Assembly (NCBI RefSeq): GCF_039852015.1
Contig: NZ_CP156628.1
Location: forward strand, 682,001 to 746,000
Source of the DNA: Robbsia sp. KACC 23696
GTDB lineage: Bacteria; Pseudomonadota; Gammaproteobacteria; Burkholderiales; Burkholderiaceae
Reading direction: 5' to 3'
DNA: 64,000 nucleotides
The first letter of the stretch is position 1. Each line of letters starts with the position of its first letter. The notes below the pieces were generated by a model, which saw only the letters and a program-made list of their open reading frames with translations, did no database searches and was not told where the DNA came from. This document shows positions 27,667 through 36,103 of the stretch, piece after piece. Made by a program: the position numbers and the translations under genes.

Positions 27667-29708
27667 CGCGCTTCTCCGGTAGGGGCCGATTGCCGCGCGC
27701 CGGCGATCGCTGTCCCTGACTGACCCGCCATCGGCGGCGACGTCACAGCGCCCGTCGACGTGCCCGGCCCAGCCGCCACCGACACCACAGGCGCGGCGTC
27801 TCGCGTCGACGCCGCCGCATCGCCCTCTCCATCGGCTTGCCGATCGAAGTGCGCTCGTACAAAGCCGACGATACCTTGCGGGAAAGCCATCACCATCAGC
27901 AACATCGCGGCGCCGAGCAGCGCTTCCCAGTAATCGGTCTGACGGGCCAGCGTATCCTGAAGCCAGGTAAAGATCGCCGCCCCGACGATGGGGCCGCTCA
28001 AGGTTTGAATCCCTCCCAACAGCACCATGACCAGACCATCCACAGACCGTCCGACACTGATCGTTTCCGGCGAAATCGTGCCTTTGGAAAAGGTATAAAG
28101 CGAACCGGCCAGGCCGCCGAACACGGCGGCGATGACGAATGCCAGCCACTGCACCCGCTTCACGTCGATGCCGATGGCCTCACTACGCAAGGACGAGTCG
28201 CGCGACGCACGCAAGGCATAGCCCATCGGCGAAAACAACATGCGGCGCAGCAACCAGACGCCGCCCAAGGCAATGACGACCGACAAGTAGTAGTACGCAG
28301 TGGGCGAACTCAACCATCCGGCCGGCCACATCCCGAAAATACCGTTGCTGCCGCCGGTTACGTCGTCCCATTGATACACGACGGACCAGACGATCTGCGC
28401 AAACGCCAAGGTCAGCATCGCGAAATAGACGCCCGAGAGCCGGACACAGAACCAGCCGAACACGATCGCACCGAGCCCGGCCAGCACCGGCGCGAGCAAG
28501 AGTGCCGCCTCCATCGGCATATTCAACACCTTCAGACACAAGGCCACGCCATAGGCGCCCAGGCCGAAATAGGCCGCATGCCCGAAGGAATGAAGTCCAC
28601 CGGGGCCCATGATGAAGTGCAGGCTGGCGGCAAACAGCACCGCCACGAGAATCTCCACCATCAACACGGGGATATACGGAAAGCGACCGGCCAAGAGCGG
28701 CAATGCCAGCAACACGACGATGGCGGCACCCGCCAGATAGCGGGCACGCCGACTCGCGGGTCGCAACGGCGAATCCGGCAGCGCCGCGGAACGGATCGCC
28801 GACTGCGCCCGCCCGAACAGACCCCATGGCCGCACGACCAGAACGACGGCCATCACGACGAACTCGGCGACCAGCGTGAATTTGCTGAGGGAGAACGTGA
28901 CACCGAACACCGAGACGTCGCCGATGCCGATACACAAAGCCTTGATTTCAGCGATCAGGACGGCGGCGACGAAGGCACCGGGGATCGACCCCATGCCGCC
29001 CACCACGACGACGACAAAGGCATTGCCGATCGTATCGAGATCGAGGGACAAGCTGGCGGGCGACTTCGGCACCTGCAGCGCCCCACCCAATCCCGCGAGA
29101 AACGCGCCGACGAAGAAGACGCCCGTGAACAGCCAGGCCTGGTTGATTCCCAAGGCGCCCAGCATCTCTCGGTCGCTGGTAGCCGCACGCACGAGACGAC
29201 CCCAACGCGTGCGCGCCAATGCGTACCACAGCAAGCCGAGCACCACGGGCCCGACCACCATCAGCAGCACGTTATAACTGGGGACCGCATTACCGAACAC
29301 GGTGAAGGCGCCGCCCAATCCCGGAGCGCGCGGTCCGAGCAAATCCTCCGGGCCCCAGATATACAGCGCGGCATCGCGAAAAATCAGCAGCAAGGCGAAC
29401 GTGGCGAGCAGGTGGAACAACTCCGGCGCGCGGTAGATGCGACGCAGCACCAGAAATTCGACCAAGGCGCCCAGACAGGCGACGATAATCGCCGCGAGCA
29501 ATACCGCGCCCCAGAACCCCACGGCACTGCCGGCCAATCGCGTCGTCAAGGTATAGGCGACATAGACGCCCAGCATATAGAACGAACCATGCGCGAAATT
29601 GACGATGCGGGTGACGCCGAAAATCAGCGACAGCCCTGCCGCAACCAAAAACATCGCCGACGCATCGGCGAGTCCGTTGATCAACTGAACGAGAAGATTC
29701 GAAAACAT
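27663..29708 (-). CDS. Fused branched-chain-type ABC permease (LivH-LivM)
   Basis: A 681-residue inner-membrane permease in which the two normally separate subunits are one chain. Residues about 1-300 correspond to LivH (LINGLADASAMFLVAAGLSL, then VVVVGGMGSIPGAFVAA). Residues about 325-630 correspond to LivM (MGPGGLHSFGHAAYFGLGAYG, VLLGGIQTLSGPIVGA). Both EAA-like coupling loops are present. The C-terminal 50 residues are Ala/Pro/Thr-rich and probably disordered. ATG 29708 is chosen by homology to LivH starts. It is the first gene of a four-gene operon whose promoter region carries a TGTACACA element at 29896. Such fusions occur in Proteobacteria but are less common than the split form. Confidence 0.9.
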   Translation of the reverse strand: MFSNLLVQLINGLADASAMFLVAAGLSLIFGVTRIVNFAHGSFYMLGVYVAYTLTTRLAGSAVGFWGAVLLAAIIVACLGALVEFLVLRRIYRAPELFHLLATFALLLIFRDAALYIWGPEDLLGPRAPGLGGAFTVFGNAVPSYNVLLMVVGPVVLGLLWYALARTRWGRLVRAATSDREMLGALGINQAWLFTGVFFVGAFLAGLGGALQVPKSPASLSLDLDTIGNAFVVVVVGGMGSIPGAFVAAVLIAEIKALCIGIGDVSVFGVTFSLSKFTLVAEFVVMAVVLVVRPWGLFGRAQSAIRSAALPDSPLRPASRRARYLAGAAIVVLLALPLLAGRFPYIPVLMVEILVAVLFAASLHFIMGPGGLHSFGHAAYFGLGAYGVALCLKVLNMPMEAALLLAPVLAGLGAIVFGWFCVRLSGVYFAMLTLAFAQIVWSVVYQWDDVTGGSNGIFGMWPAGWLSSPTAYYYLSVVIALGGVWLLRRMLFSPMGYALRASRDSSLRSEAIGIDVKRVQWLAFVIAAVFGGLAGSLYTFSKGTISPETISVGRSVDGLVMVLLGGIQTLSGPIVGAAIFTWLQDTLARQTDYWEALLGAAMLLMVMAFPQGIVGFVRAHFDRQADGEGDAAASTRDAAPVVSVAAGPGTSTGAVTSPPMAGQSGTAIAGARQSAPTGEAR

Positions 29709-30058
29709 CGACGCCCCATGTGGCAACTCGACTTGCCCATTTCCTGACGACGTCCAGCAGCAGCCGAACGTCACCGACAGGCCCTTCGCCGCGCGACGAA
29801 CGATGCGCCGCGAAGCCGGGTTTCAGCGAGGCCAGCATAGCATGTCAAAAAACGTGTACTGCCCTTCTCACTCGGTCTGCCGAATGGCAATAGGATGTAC
29901 ACATTCGAATTTGTCGCTTAATCCGCGCACGCTGCAGCAGCGCACGAAGGGCGCGGGAATCGGCTGATGGCGGGGGAACGGCGTGAAAGGGTACGAGGCA
30001 CGAAAGACCCGGATAGCGCCGCGGATCGATCGTCGCGGCGACCGTATGGCGGCGCCTC
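29709..30058 (-). promoter_or_regulatory. ABC importer promoter region with TGTACACA element
   Basis: This 350-bp gene-free space lies upstream of the importer operon. At 29896-29903 it carries TGTACACA, the reverse complement of the TGTGTACA shared by the nicC and nicX promoters. The flanks also agree with nicC (…TGTACACAT…CG). This is the main sequence evidence that the importer belongs to the nic regulon. No clear -35/-10 pair was fixed. Confidence 0.5.
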
Positions 30059-30556
30059 TCAGGCGTGTCGCACCGAGGGCGCGGTATAGCTACGCTCGCC
30101 CGATTCTATCGCGAAGGGCAGACGACGGAACTGGAGGTAGAGCACGACCAGCGCGCGCTCCGGACAGGAAGCGAGCACGCTGACGTACGCATCGGATGCC
30201 GTTGTCTTCGACACCGGATGGGTATCGGCGATCGACGGCACAGCGCCTGCGACGAGGGTGCTGGGACGCACCGCGATCGCGTCGGCGCTACGGCCGCTCG
30301 ATGCGCGTGCGTGGCGCATGCGCACCGTGCCATTACGCGTCGCTGCGTGGAAAGCCCGACCCGCGCGACGTCGGACCGATACGATCGCGACCATGATCGC
30401 CAGCCCTATGCCGCAGCGAAACAACGGGCCCTGGAACACGCTCTCGGGCGTGTCGAGCAAGAGCATCGCGAACAACATTGCCACTTGGGCGGAACATACG
30501 GTGGCGACGGCAGGCAACAGGTAGGCCCGGACGGTGTCGGCAATAGACGGCTTCAT
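30059..30556 (-). CDS. Hypothetical small membrane protein
   Basis: A 165-residue reading frame with two hydrophobic segments near residues 12-34 and 44-62, followed by a basic, Arg-rich soluble tail. No family was recognised. A GAGGCGAAG sequence lies 6-12 nt before the ATG. It is separated from both neighbours by more than 200 bp and codon use is ordinary for the window. It could be a non-conserved or spurious frame: the opposite strand is also open over most of this stretch. Confidence 0.4.
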   Translation of the reverse strand: MKPSIADTVRAYLLPAVATVCSAQVAMLFAMLLLDTPESVFQGPLFRCGIGLAIMVAIVSVRRRAGRAFHAATRNGTVRMRHARASSGRSADAIAVRPSTLVAGAVPSIADTHPVSKTTASDAYVSVLASCPERALVVLYLQFRRLPFAIESGERSYTAPSVRHA

Positions 30557-30690
30557 CGCTTCGCCTCGCTGAATAGATCGCCGGACAGCAGGTCCGGAAG
30601 ACGCGGTTCAAAGGAGGACTGTGCAAAGCACGAAACATTCCAGTTCAGGGCATTCACCCGGAGAAATGTCATCGATTACATACGCCGACC

Positions 30691-30720
30691 CCGTGAACGC
30701 CCGCCAGCGGGCGTTCACGG
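30691..30720. terminator. 14-bp perfect hairpin
   Basis: CCGTGAACGCCCGC (30691-30704) and its complement (30707-30720) are separated by only CA, so the real loop uses a few inner bases. It sits 44 bp downstream of the GNAT gene on the minus strand. No T-run follows either side. It is a probable transcript end or stabiliser. Confidence 0.5.
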
Positions 30721-30763
30721 AGTCATCGTCAAGCGCGACCCGACATCAAGCGACGCGTTGCGT

Positions 30764-31249
30764 TCAGGCAGGCGCGTCGCGCAGCGGCACGATGATTGGC
30801 GTCTCAGTCGCGGTACTCGCGGCGCGGACGTAGTAAATATCGACATCCTGCTCGCCGGTTTTTACAAAGCCGTGACGCAGGTAGAAATCGTTCGACTCAC
30901 TGTCTCTCAACGCCCCCAGCACGATCGGTACGCGCAGTAACGAGGCTTCGTCGATTACCGTGCGCAATACAGCGCTCCCCACCCCACAGCGCTGGTACGC
31001 CGGCAGCACATAGAGATGCTCCAGCAAGAGATGATCGCCGCGAAGCCGCGTGGCAACGCAACCGGCGCGGAAGTCATCGACCAAAATATGGCGGGTGCAA
31101 GCAGGATCGAAATTGTCGAGCAAGCGACTTCGCGCGCGATGCAGATCGAAGCGACCGATGCGCATCAGACTTTCGCGCATTGCCGTGACACGCAGGTCCG
31201 CCAGATGATCGGCATCCACAAGCGCGCTGTATTCGAGACGGATATTCAC
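30764..31249 (-). CDS. GNAT-family N-acetyltransferase
   Basis: A 161-residue acetyl-CoA-dependent N-acetyltransferase of unknown substrate. The fold blocks are visible in order: an N-terminal strand-helix (IRLEYSALVDADHLADLR), the LLLEHLYVLPAYQRCGVGS stretch holding the acetyl-CoA loop (QRCGVG), and a C-terminal YLRHGFVKTGE. The start decides the length. The frame is open to 31522, but the GTG at 31249 has a strong GGAGG 9 nt upstream and begins exactly at the domain edge, so the shorter protein is chosen. The nearest neighbours are unrelated. Confidence 0.8.
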   Translation of the reverse strand: MNIRLEYSALVDADHLADLRVTAMRESLMRIGRFDLHRARSRLLDNFDPACTRHILVDDFRAGCVATRLRGDHLLLEHLYVLPAYQRCGVGSAVLRTVIDEASLLRVPIVLGALRDSESNDFYLRHGFVKTGEQDVDIYYVRAASTATETPIIVPLRDAPA

Positions 31250-31788
31250 CGCTAGACGCCTCCAGGACGCCACACTACCAAAGGTCGGAAACACGACGCG
31301 TCCGAACGACCAGGGCACGCCGCGCACATTGCTGTGCCTATGATAATTGAGAAGAACCACGCCACCCACGCGCGTCAGAAACATATGTGCAAATCGATAC
31401 CGGAAATCGGCGCTTTGCGCCAGTTCGGCGTCGATGCCAAAAAAATAGCGCCGCATCCCGAAGTGGGAGGCGGCGCTGGGGCGCGGGGGGATAACGTCGG
31501 ACATCAACCATCGGATCGGCAAAATCGCGCAAGCCGCGCGATCGCTGAAGCGCTGACGGAACCGTGCCCGGTAAGGCAGGGTGGATCAGCCGGAACACCG
31601 ATAAGGCGTCCATCGCAATGCGGGAGCGCACCCTTCATTGCTTGCCTGACGCTGCGACGTATAACAAGTGTAGCGTCGACACCGCAGAATTCTCTTCCTA
31701 TTTCCCGGTAGAATCGTCACGAAAACGCAGCGCCTTTCGATATTCGATCATTTCTCAGAAGAATCTTTTTTTATCAGGATAAGCGTCC
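31250..31788. other. Gene-free region between GNAT and Lrp genes
   Basis: 540 bp with no frame that resembles a known protein. The open frame continuing upstream of the GNAT start and small plus-strand frames are not supported. The last 100 bp are A+T-rich (31700-31780) and contain TTTCTCAGAAGAA, a short inverted repeat that probably belongs to the Lrp promoter. Confidence 0.5.
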
Positions 31789-32262
31789 ATGCCGACTGCT
31801 CTCGATGCCCTCGACCGCCATGACCGCGCGATTTTGCGCGAGCTGCAAAGCAATGCCCGTCAACGCAATGCCGAGATCGCCGAGAAAATTGGCATCTCGG
31901 CCAGCGCCTGCTGGAATCGCACCCGCCAACTGGAGAAGGAAGGCTATATCCAAGGGTATACGGCGCTGCTCGACCAGAAAAAGCTCGGTTTCTCGGATAC
32001 CGTGTTGATCGAACTCACGCTGGATGGGCATGAAGACGAACGCCTGGCGCGCTTCGGCGAAGAGTTGGCCGCGCTACCCGAGGTGATCGAGGCCTATTTG
32101 ATTTCGGGGGAATACGATTACCTGGTCAAGGTCGCCGTCGATGGCACCGCCGGGTATGAACGTTTCTTGCGGGAAAAATTGTACAAAATCAGCGGCATCC
32201 GTCACAGCCGCTCAATGTTCGCGCTGCGATGCATGAAGCAGATTCTATCGGTGCAGCTATAG
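31789..32262 (+). CDS. Lrp/AsnC-family transcriptional regulator
   Basis: A 157-residue regulator. The N-terminal helix-turn-helix spans about residues 7-65 (LDRHDRAILRELQSNAR, IGISASACWNRTRQLEKEGYI). The C-terminal RAM/AsnC ligand-binding fold spans about 70-150, with YLISGEYDYLVKVAV as its signature. Members bind amino acids and act as octamers on amino-acid metabolism or export genes. The target is unknown because the divergent neighbour is a distant GNAT gene. Its stop codon overlaps the stop of the convergent HxlR gene within CTATAG at 32257-32262. Confidence 0.92.
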   Translation: MPTALDALDRHDRAILRELQSNARQRNAEIAEKIGISASACWNRTRQLEKEGYIQGYTALLDQKKLGFSDTVLIELTLDGHEDERLARFGEELAALPEVIEAYLISGEYDYLVKVAVDGTAGYERFLREKLYKISGIRHSRSMFALRCMKQILSVQL

Positions 32263-32733
32263 GGCATCGGCCGCTTGCACCGTTTCCGCCGCGGCGGTTA
32301 ACGGCGCCGCGATTCGCGTGGCTTGATCATGCCCGGTACGATGCGCGACGATATCGCCGATGTGGATCTCCACCCAATCGGCGAGGCCTTCCAGACGCGC
32401 CGCAACGGCATCGCCCATCGGCGTCAAACGGTATTCGACCTTTGGCGGCACGACCGGATAGGCGACACGATCGACGAAACCGTCCGCTTCCAGCGTCTGC
32501 AACGTCTGCGCCAACATTTTTTCGCTGACGCCGCTGACCTTTCTGCGCAGCGCGCTAAAGCGATGGGTTCCCGCCATCAAGGCAACCAGAACCAGCACCG
32601 CCCAACGGCTGGTGATATGGCTCAGCACGTCACGCGAGGGGCAATCGTGCGCGAACACATAGCCGCGCCGCAGGCGTTCAGCCACGCCGACATGCGTCGA
32701 CACGTCGGCCCCCTCCTCTTCCTGCCTCGCCAT
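32257..32733 (-). CDS. HxlR-family redox-type transcriptional regulator
   Basis: A 158-residue winged-helix regulator of the HxlR (DUF24) family. The domain, at about residues 25-125, has CPSRDVLSHITSRWAVLVL with the conserved near-N-terminal Cys that senses quinones or aldehydes in several members. The recognition part is FSALRRKVSGVSEKMLAQTL. ATG 32733 has an AGGAGAGG site 5 nt upstream. It is divergent from the QorB-like reductase, the same arrangement as ytfH-qorB in enterobacteria, so it most likely represses that gene and itself through the inverted repeat at 32785-32806. Confidence 0.9.
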   Translation of the reverse strand: MARQEEEGADVSTHVGVAERLRRGYVFAHDCPSRDVLSHITSRWAVLVLVALMAGTHRFSALRRKVSGVSEKMLAQTLQTLEADGFVDRVAYPVVPPKVEYRLTPMGDAVAARLEGLADWVEIHIGDIVAHRTGHDQATRIAAPLTAAAETVQAADAL

Positions 32734-32784
32734 CGCCCTCTCCTGATTTTTGAGCGCGCCCTTTGCGCGCATTTGACACTTACC

Positions 32785-32806
32785 TTTTCGTGCGTACTTA
32801 CGAAAA
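32785..32806. promoter_or_regulatory. HxlR operator candidate
   Basis: TTTTCGT-N8-ACGAAAA is a perfect 7-bp inverted repeat with GTACTTACG at its centre. It lies between the divergent HxlR and QorB-like genes, overlapping the likely promoters. GTACTTAC-type sequences are typical of sites bound by this regulator family next to qorB. Confidence 0.6.
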
Positions 32807-32871
32807 GTTAGCGGATGTCTTATTCTGCCACGCAGACGTGCCTCATCTCAATCAAAAAACGGAGTGTCATC

Positions 32872-33732
32872 ATGATCGTCGTCACCGGCGCCACTGGGCA
32901 ATTGGGCCGCCTTGTCATCGCTAGCTTGTTGAAGCGCGGCGTTCCCGCGAACACTGTTGTCGCCGCGGTACGCAACCCGGCAAAAGCGGAGGACCTCGCC
33001 GCACGCGGCGTCGTCGTGCGACGCGCCGATTATGCGGAGCCGGCAAGCCTCGATGCCGCCTTCGTCGGCGCGCAGCGCGTCCTATTGATTTCGGGCAACG
33101 AAATCGGTCAGCGTACGGCGCAACACCGCGCGGTGGTCGACGCGGCAAAACGCGCCGGCGTTGCACTGCTGGCCTACACGAGTCTGTTGCATGCGGATCG
33201 ATCGCCGCTCTTCCTGGCCGGCGAACATCGCGAAACGGAAGCAGCGATCGCGGCGTCCGGCGTGCCGGCCGTCATTCTGCGCAACGGGTGGTACAACGAG
33301 AATTTCGCCAGCCGTATCGCGGGCGCCGTGGCAACCGGTGTGATGCACGGCAGCGCCGGCGAGGGACGATTCTCCGCCGCGGCGCGTGCCGATTATGCCG
33401 ATGCCGCCGCCGCGGTGCTGAGTGGAACGCTACCCACGCAGACACGGGTCCTGGAACTGGCGGGGTCCGATGCCTACTCGCTCGCGCAACTGGCGGCCAA
33501 GGTTTCCGCCGTATCGGGTAAGCCGATTCGTTATGAGAACGTGTCCCAAAGCGACTATCAGGCGGCGCTGGTGCAGCACGGGTTGCCGGAAGCGTTTGCC
33601 GGCGTGATCGCGGATTCGGACAGCGGCGCGGCCGGTGGCGCGCTGTTCGACGACAGCGACACGCTTGCCACGCTGATCGGTCGCCCCACGATCTCGCTCG
33701 AAGCCAGCATCGCGGCCGTCCTCGCAAGCTGA
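32872..33732 (+). CDS. qorB: NmrA/QorB-type NAD(P)H:quinone oxidoreductase
   Basis: A 286-residue atypical short-chain dehydrogenase. The dinucleotide motif is TGATGQLG at residues 5-12. The substrate side includes YTSLLHAD near 98-105 and the RNGWYNENF block near 135 that is characteristic of QorB/YtfG. Members reduce quinones with NAD(P)H in the cytosol. ACGGAG upstream of ATG 32872 is the ribosome binding site; the open frame before it is the promoter region. It is divergent from an HxlR repressor. The symbol rests on the QorB-like blocks plus this genetic pairing. Confidence 0.85.
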   Translation: MIVVTGATGQLGRLVIASLLKRGVPANTVVAAVRNPAKAEDLAARGVVVRRADYAEPASLDAAFVGAQRVLLISGNEIGQRTAQHRAVVDAAKRAGVALLAYTSLLHADRSPLFLAGEHRETEAAIAASGVPAVILRNGWYNENFASRIAGAVATGVMHGSAGEGRFSAAARADYADAAAAVLSGTLPTQTRVLELAGSDAYSLAQLAAKVSAVSGKPIRYENVSQSDYQAALVQHGLPEAFAGVIADSDSGAAGGALFDDSDTLATLIGRPTISLEASIAAVLAS

Positions 33733-33796
33733 GCACACGAGGCAATGGGCGCCCAATGCGGTCGGCATCGGCGCGGCGCCCTGCTTCGCCGCCGCC

Positions 33797-35977
33797 TTAG
33801 AGCGTGACGATGAAGCGCGCTTGCTGTTCTTCGAACACGGCGTCGAAAGCACCGCCGTGGCCGGTAAAGATCGCGTTGGCGATGAACAGGCCAAGTCCGA
33901 GGCCTGAACGGTTATTCAGGTTTAACGGACCGCCTTTGAACGGGTCGATCAGACGACGGAACGGCACATTCACCCGCTGCGTCGTTTTATTGCGCACTTC
34001 AATACGGCGGTGCACGCCGTCGGCCCGCGCAACGATCACGATCGGCGCGCTGGGATCCCCGTGCTGCCGCGCATTGCTCAGCAGATTCGTCATACCCTGT
34101 ACGAAGCGATCTTCGTCCAGCTCCGCTTCGCCGAGGGCGTCGCTGTCCAGTTGCACATCGCTGCCGGGATAGTTGAAACGCATCTCCTCGACGAGTGTCG
34201 ATAGAACCGCGTCGAGCGACGTGGGCCGTCGCGTCAAGCTCAGGCCGATCCCGGAACGAATCCGACTGACGTCCAGGATATAGCTGATCAACGACTGCAT
34301 CCGGCGCGTCGACCCTTCAACGCGTTTGGCCGTGTCCGTCGACGTCGCCAGACCCTTGCCCATCAATTGCACGGCGAGATTGATCGCCTGCAACGGATCC
34401 CGCAGATCGTGCCCGAGCGTTGCCAGCAGCGTCATCCGCTCGCGGTCGCTTTCACGCAGGCGCTCGAGCGCCACGTCCTGTAGCACGGCCTTGACGGCAC
34501 GCGCGGCGCTTTGGTCCGTATCGCTCCACTCGCGGCAGCTGCCGCGCACGGTCTGCTGCCAGACTTCAAAAGATCCGCGCGGCGTCAATCGCCGGCCATG
34601 CGGACCGAGCGCAACGATTTTATCGGGCGGACCGGCCCACCGGATGGTCTCGACCAGCTCGTCGCGCAGCCAGGCGACGGTAATGCGCGCCTCACTGACC
34701 ACCTGGATCGCCATCAAACCGGCGGCCACGCCATTGCGCGTCAGCGGCCGTGGCAGATCGGGCGTCGATTTCGACATCGAACGCGCCACCACCGTATCGA
34801 GCCTTTGATCGGCCATATGATCGGCAAGCTCGAGCATCCCCTGACGGCTGGCCGACTCGCTTAGCAACAGCACCCGTTGGTCCACGACGACCGAGAGGCC
34901 GTCGCAATCGACCATCTTGCCGATGGCATCGCCGGCGGCGGCGATGCCGGCCGCGAGGTCCGGCGCATCGGCCATCAAATTCGCAATTTCCAGGCTCAGC
35001 GCATTCCACGAGACTTCCGCCGACATCCGCCGCTTGAACTCGATGCGCTCGATCAGAATCGATAGGACCTGCGTCAGCACCGTGCAAGACAGACGCACCG
35101 CCAGCGGCGCGCGGTGCGCTTGCATGTGATGACAGGCGATCAGCCCCCAGAGGCGACCATTGATGACGATCGAGATGCTCATCGATGCCGCGACGCCCAT
35201 ATTCTTCAGATACTCGATATGAATCGGCGAGACGCTTCGCAATACGGCCTGGCTCAAATCGAAAGCCTGGCCGCTGCGCGGATGCTGCGAAGGGACGATC
35301 GGCACGGAGATCGCATCCACCGACATGATCTGTCGAATCGCCTGCAATGTGTACAGGCGACGCGCTTGGGCCGGGATATCGCCGGCCGGATAACGTTGAT
35401 GGAGGAAGGACGACAAATCGTCGCGGCGCGCCTCGGCAATCACCTCGCCGCTATCGTCCTGCAGGAAACGGTAGCCCATGACGCGGTCAAAGCCGGTCAT
35501 CGATCGAACCGCTTCCACGGCATCCTGCATCAAGGCCGAGACGGAGTCGTAATCGGTCCGTTGCAAACGTTGGATCGCGCGCTGCGCCAACGCCGCGTAA
35601 TGTCCCGAATGGGCGGCGCCGAGCGGCACGTCGTCGATCGCCTCCCATTCGGCGATCAGCACGCTATTCGACCAATGCAGGATCAGATCGAATCGCGTGC
35701 CCGCCTGGCCGCTGACCTCCACGGGCTCCAACAACGCCTGACGATCGGCCAAGGCTTGCGAGAGCAGCTGCCGCGCATCGGCGCTGAAATGGCGTTCCGA
35801 GAACCCTGCGCCGAGCGGCGGCAGTTCGCCGAGGAACTGGGCCGCCGTCGCGCTTGCGGCGATCAGGCGCCCCGCGTCGTCGAAGCAAAGCAGTGCGCCG
35901 TGCGGCTGGACACTGCCCAGGGCGTGAATCGGCTCCTGGTCACAATTGGCGACGACGTCGGTCAAACCGTTTTGCAT
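33797..35977 (-). CDS. bphP: Bacteriophytochrome histidine kinase
   Basis: A 726-residue red/far-red light sensor kinase. The PAS domain starts with Cys12 (NCDQEPIHALGSVQPHG), the usual biliverdin attachment site. The GAF domain has YPAGDIPAQAR near residue 200, where PASDIP is usual; the conserved Asp is kept. It also has the chromophore His in SPIHIEYLKNMGV and a second His in LIACHHM. The PHY domain holds TPRGSFEVW, part of the light-responsive tongue. The kinase has an H-box HDLRDPL, an N-box NLLSNARQHG and a GLGLGLF G-box, so it should be active. ATG 35977 has a CGAGGT site upstream. No haem oxygenase or response regulator gene is adjacent. Confidence 0.93.
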   Translation of the reverse strand: MQNGLTDVVANCDQEPIHALGSVQPHGALLCFDDAGRLIAASATAAQFLGELPPLGAGFSERHFSADARQLLSQALADRQALLEPVEVSGQAGTRFDLILHWSNSVLIAEWEAIDDVPLGAAHSGHYAALAQRAIQRLQRTDYDSVSALMQDAVEAVRSMTGFDRVMGYRFLQDDSGEVIAEARRDDLSSFLHQRYPAGDIPAQARRLYTLQAIRQIMSVDAISVPIVPSQHPRSGQAFDLSQAVLRSVSPIHIEYLKNMGVAASMSISIVINGRLWGLIACHHMQAHRAPLAVRLSCTVLTQVLSILIERIEFKRRMSAEVSWNALSLEIANLMADAPDLAAGIAAAGDAIGKMVDCDGLSVVVDQRVLLLSESASRQGMLELADHMADQRLDTVVARSMSKSTPDLPRPLTRNGVAAGLMAIQVVSEARITVAWLRDELVETIRWAGPPDKIVALGPHGRRLTPRGSFEVWQQTVRGSCREWSDTDQSAARAVKAVLQDVALERLRESDRERMTLLATLGHDLRDPLQAINLAVQLMGKGLATSTDTAKRVEGSTRRMQSLISYILDVSRIRSGIGLSLTRRPTSLDAVLSTLVEEMRFNYPGSDVQLDSDALGEAELDEDRFVQGMTNLLSNARQHGDPSAPIVIVARADGVHRRIEVRNKTTQRVNVPFRRLIDPFKGGPLNLNNRSGLGLGLFIANAIFTGHGGAFDAVFEEQQARFIVTL

Positions 35978-36033
35978 TAGACCTCGATTCGAAGGGTTAA
36001 AGCGCCGGCCCACATGGACAGCTTTCATCGATT

Positions 36034-36047
36034 GTAATCGTGATTAC
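36034..36047. promoter_or_regulatory. Perfect palindrome upstream of bphP
   Basis: GTAATC-GT-GATTAC lies 57 bp before the bphP start. It is a compact operator-like sequence in a short intergenic space that otherwise holds only the bphP promoter. The binding protein is unknown. Confidence 0.4.
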
Positions 36048-36103
36048 GTCGGCGCAATGGTCGGCGCTCGAATTAAACGGTCGACTGTATACATTTCGCC
36101 AAC

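Noticed and set aside
27837-29747. 636-codon open frame on the plus strand
   Set aside because: It is antisense to the fused permease, rich in His/Gln/Arg, and has no family-like pattern. It is a GC-driven shadow.
30065-30940. 291-codon open frame on the plus strand
   Set aside because: It overlaps two minus-strand genes and has an Arg/His-rich shadow composition and no recognisable motif.
31250-31522. N-terminal extension of the GNAT gene
   Set aside because: The extra 91 residues are not domain-like and the GTG at 31249 has a strong GGAGG site.
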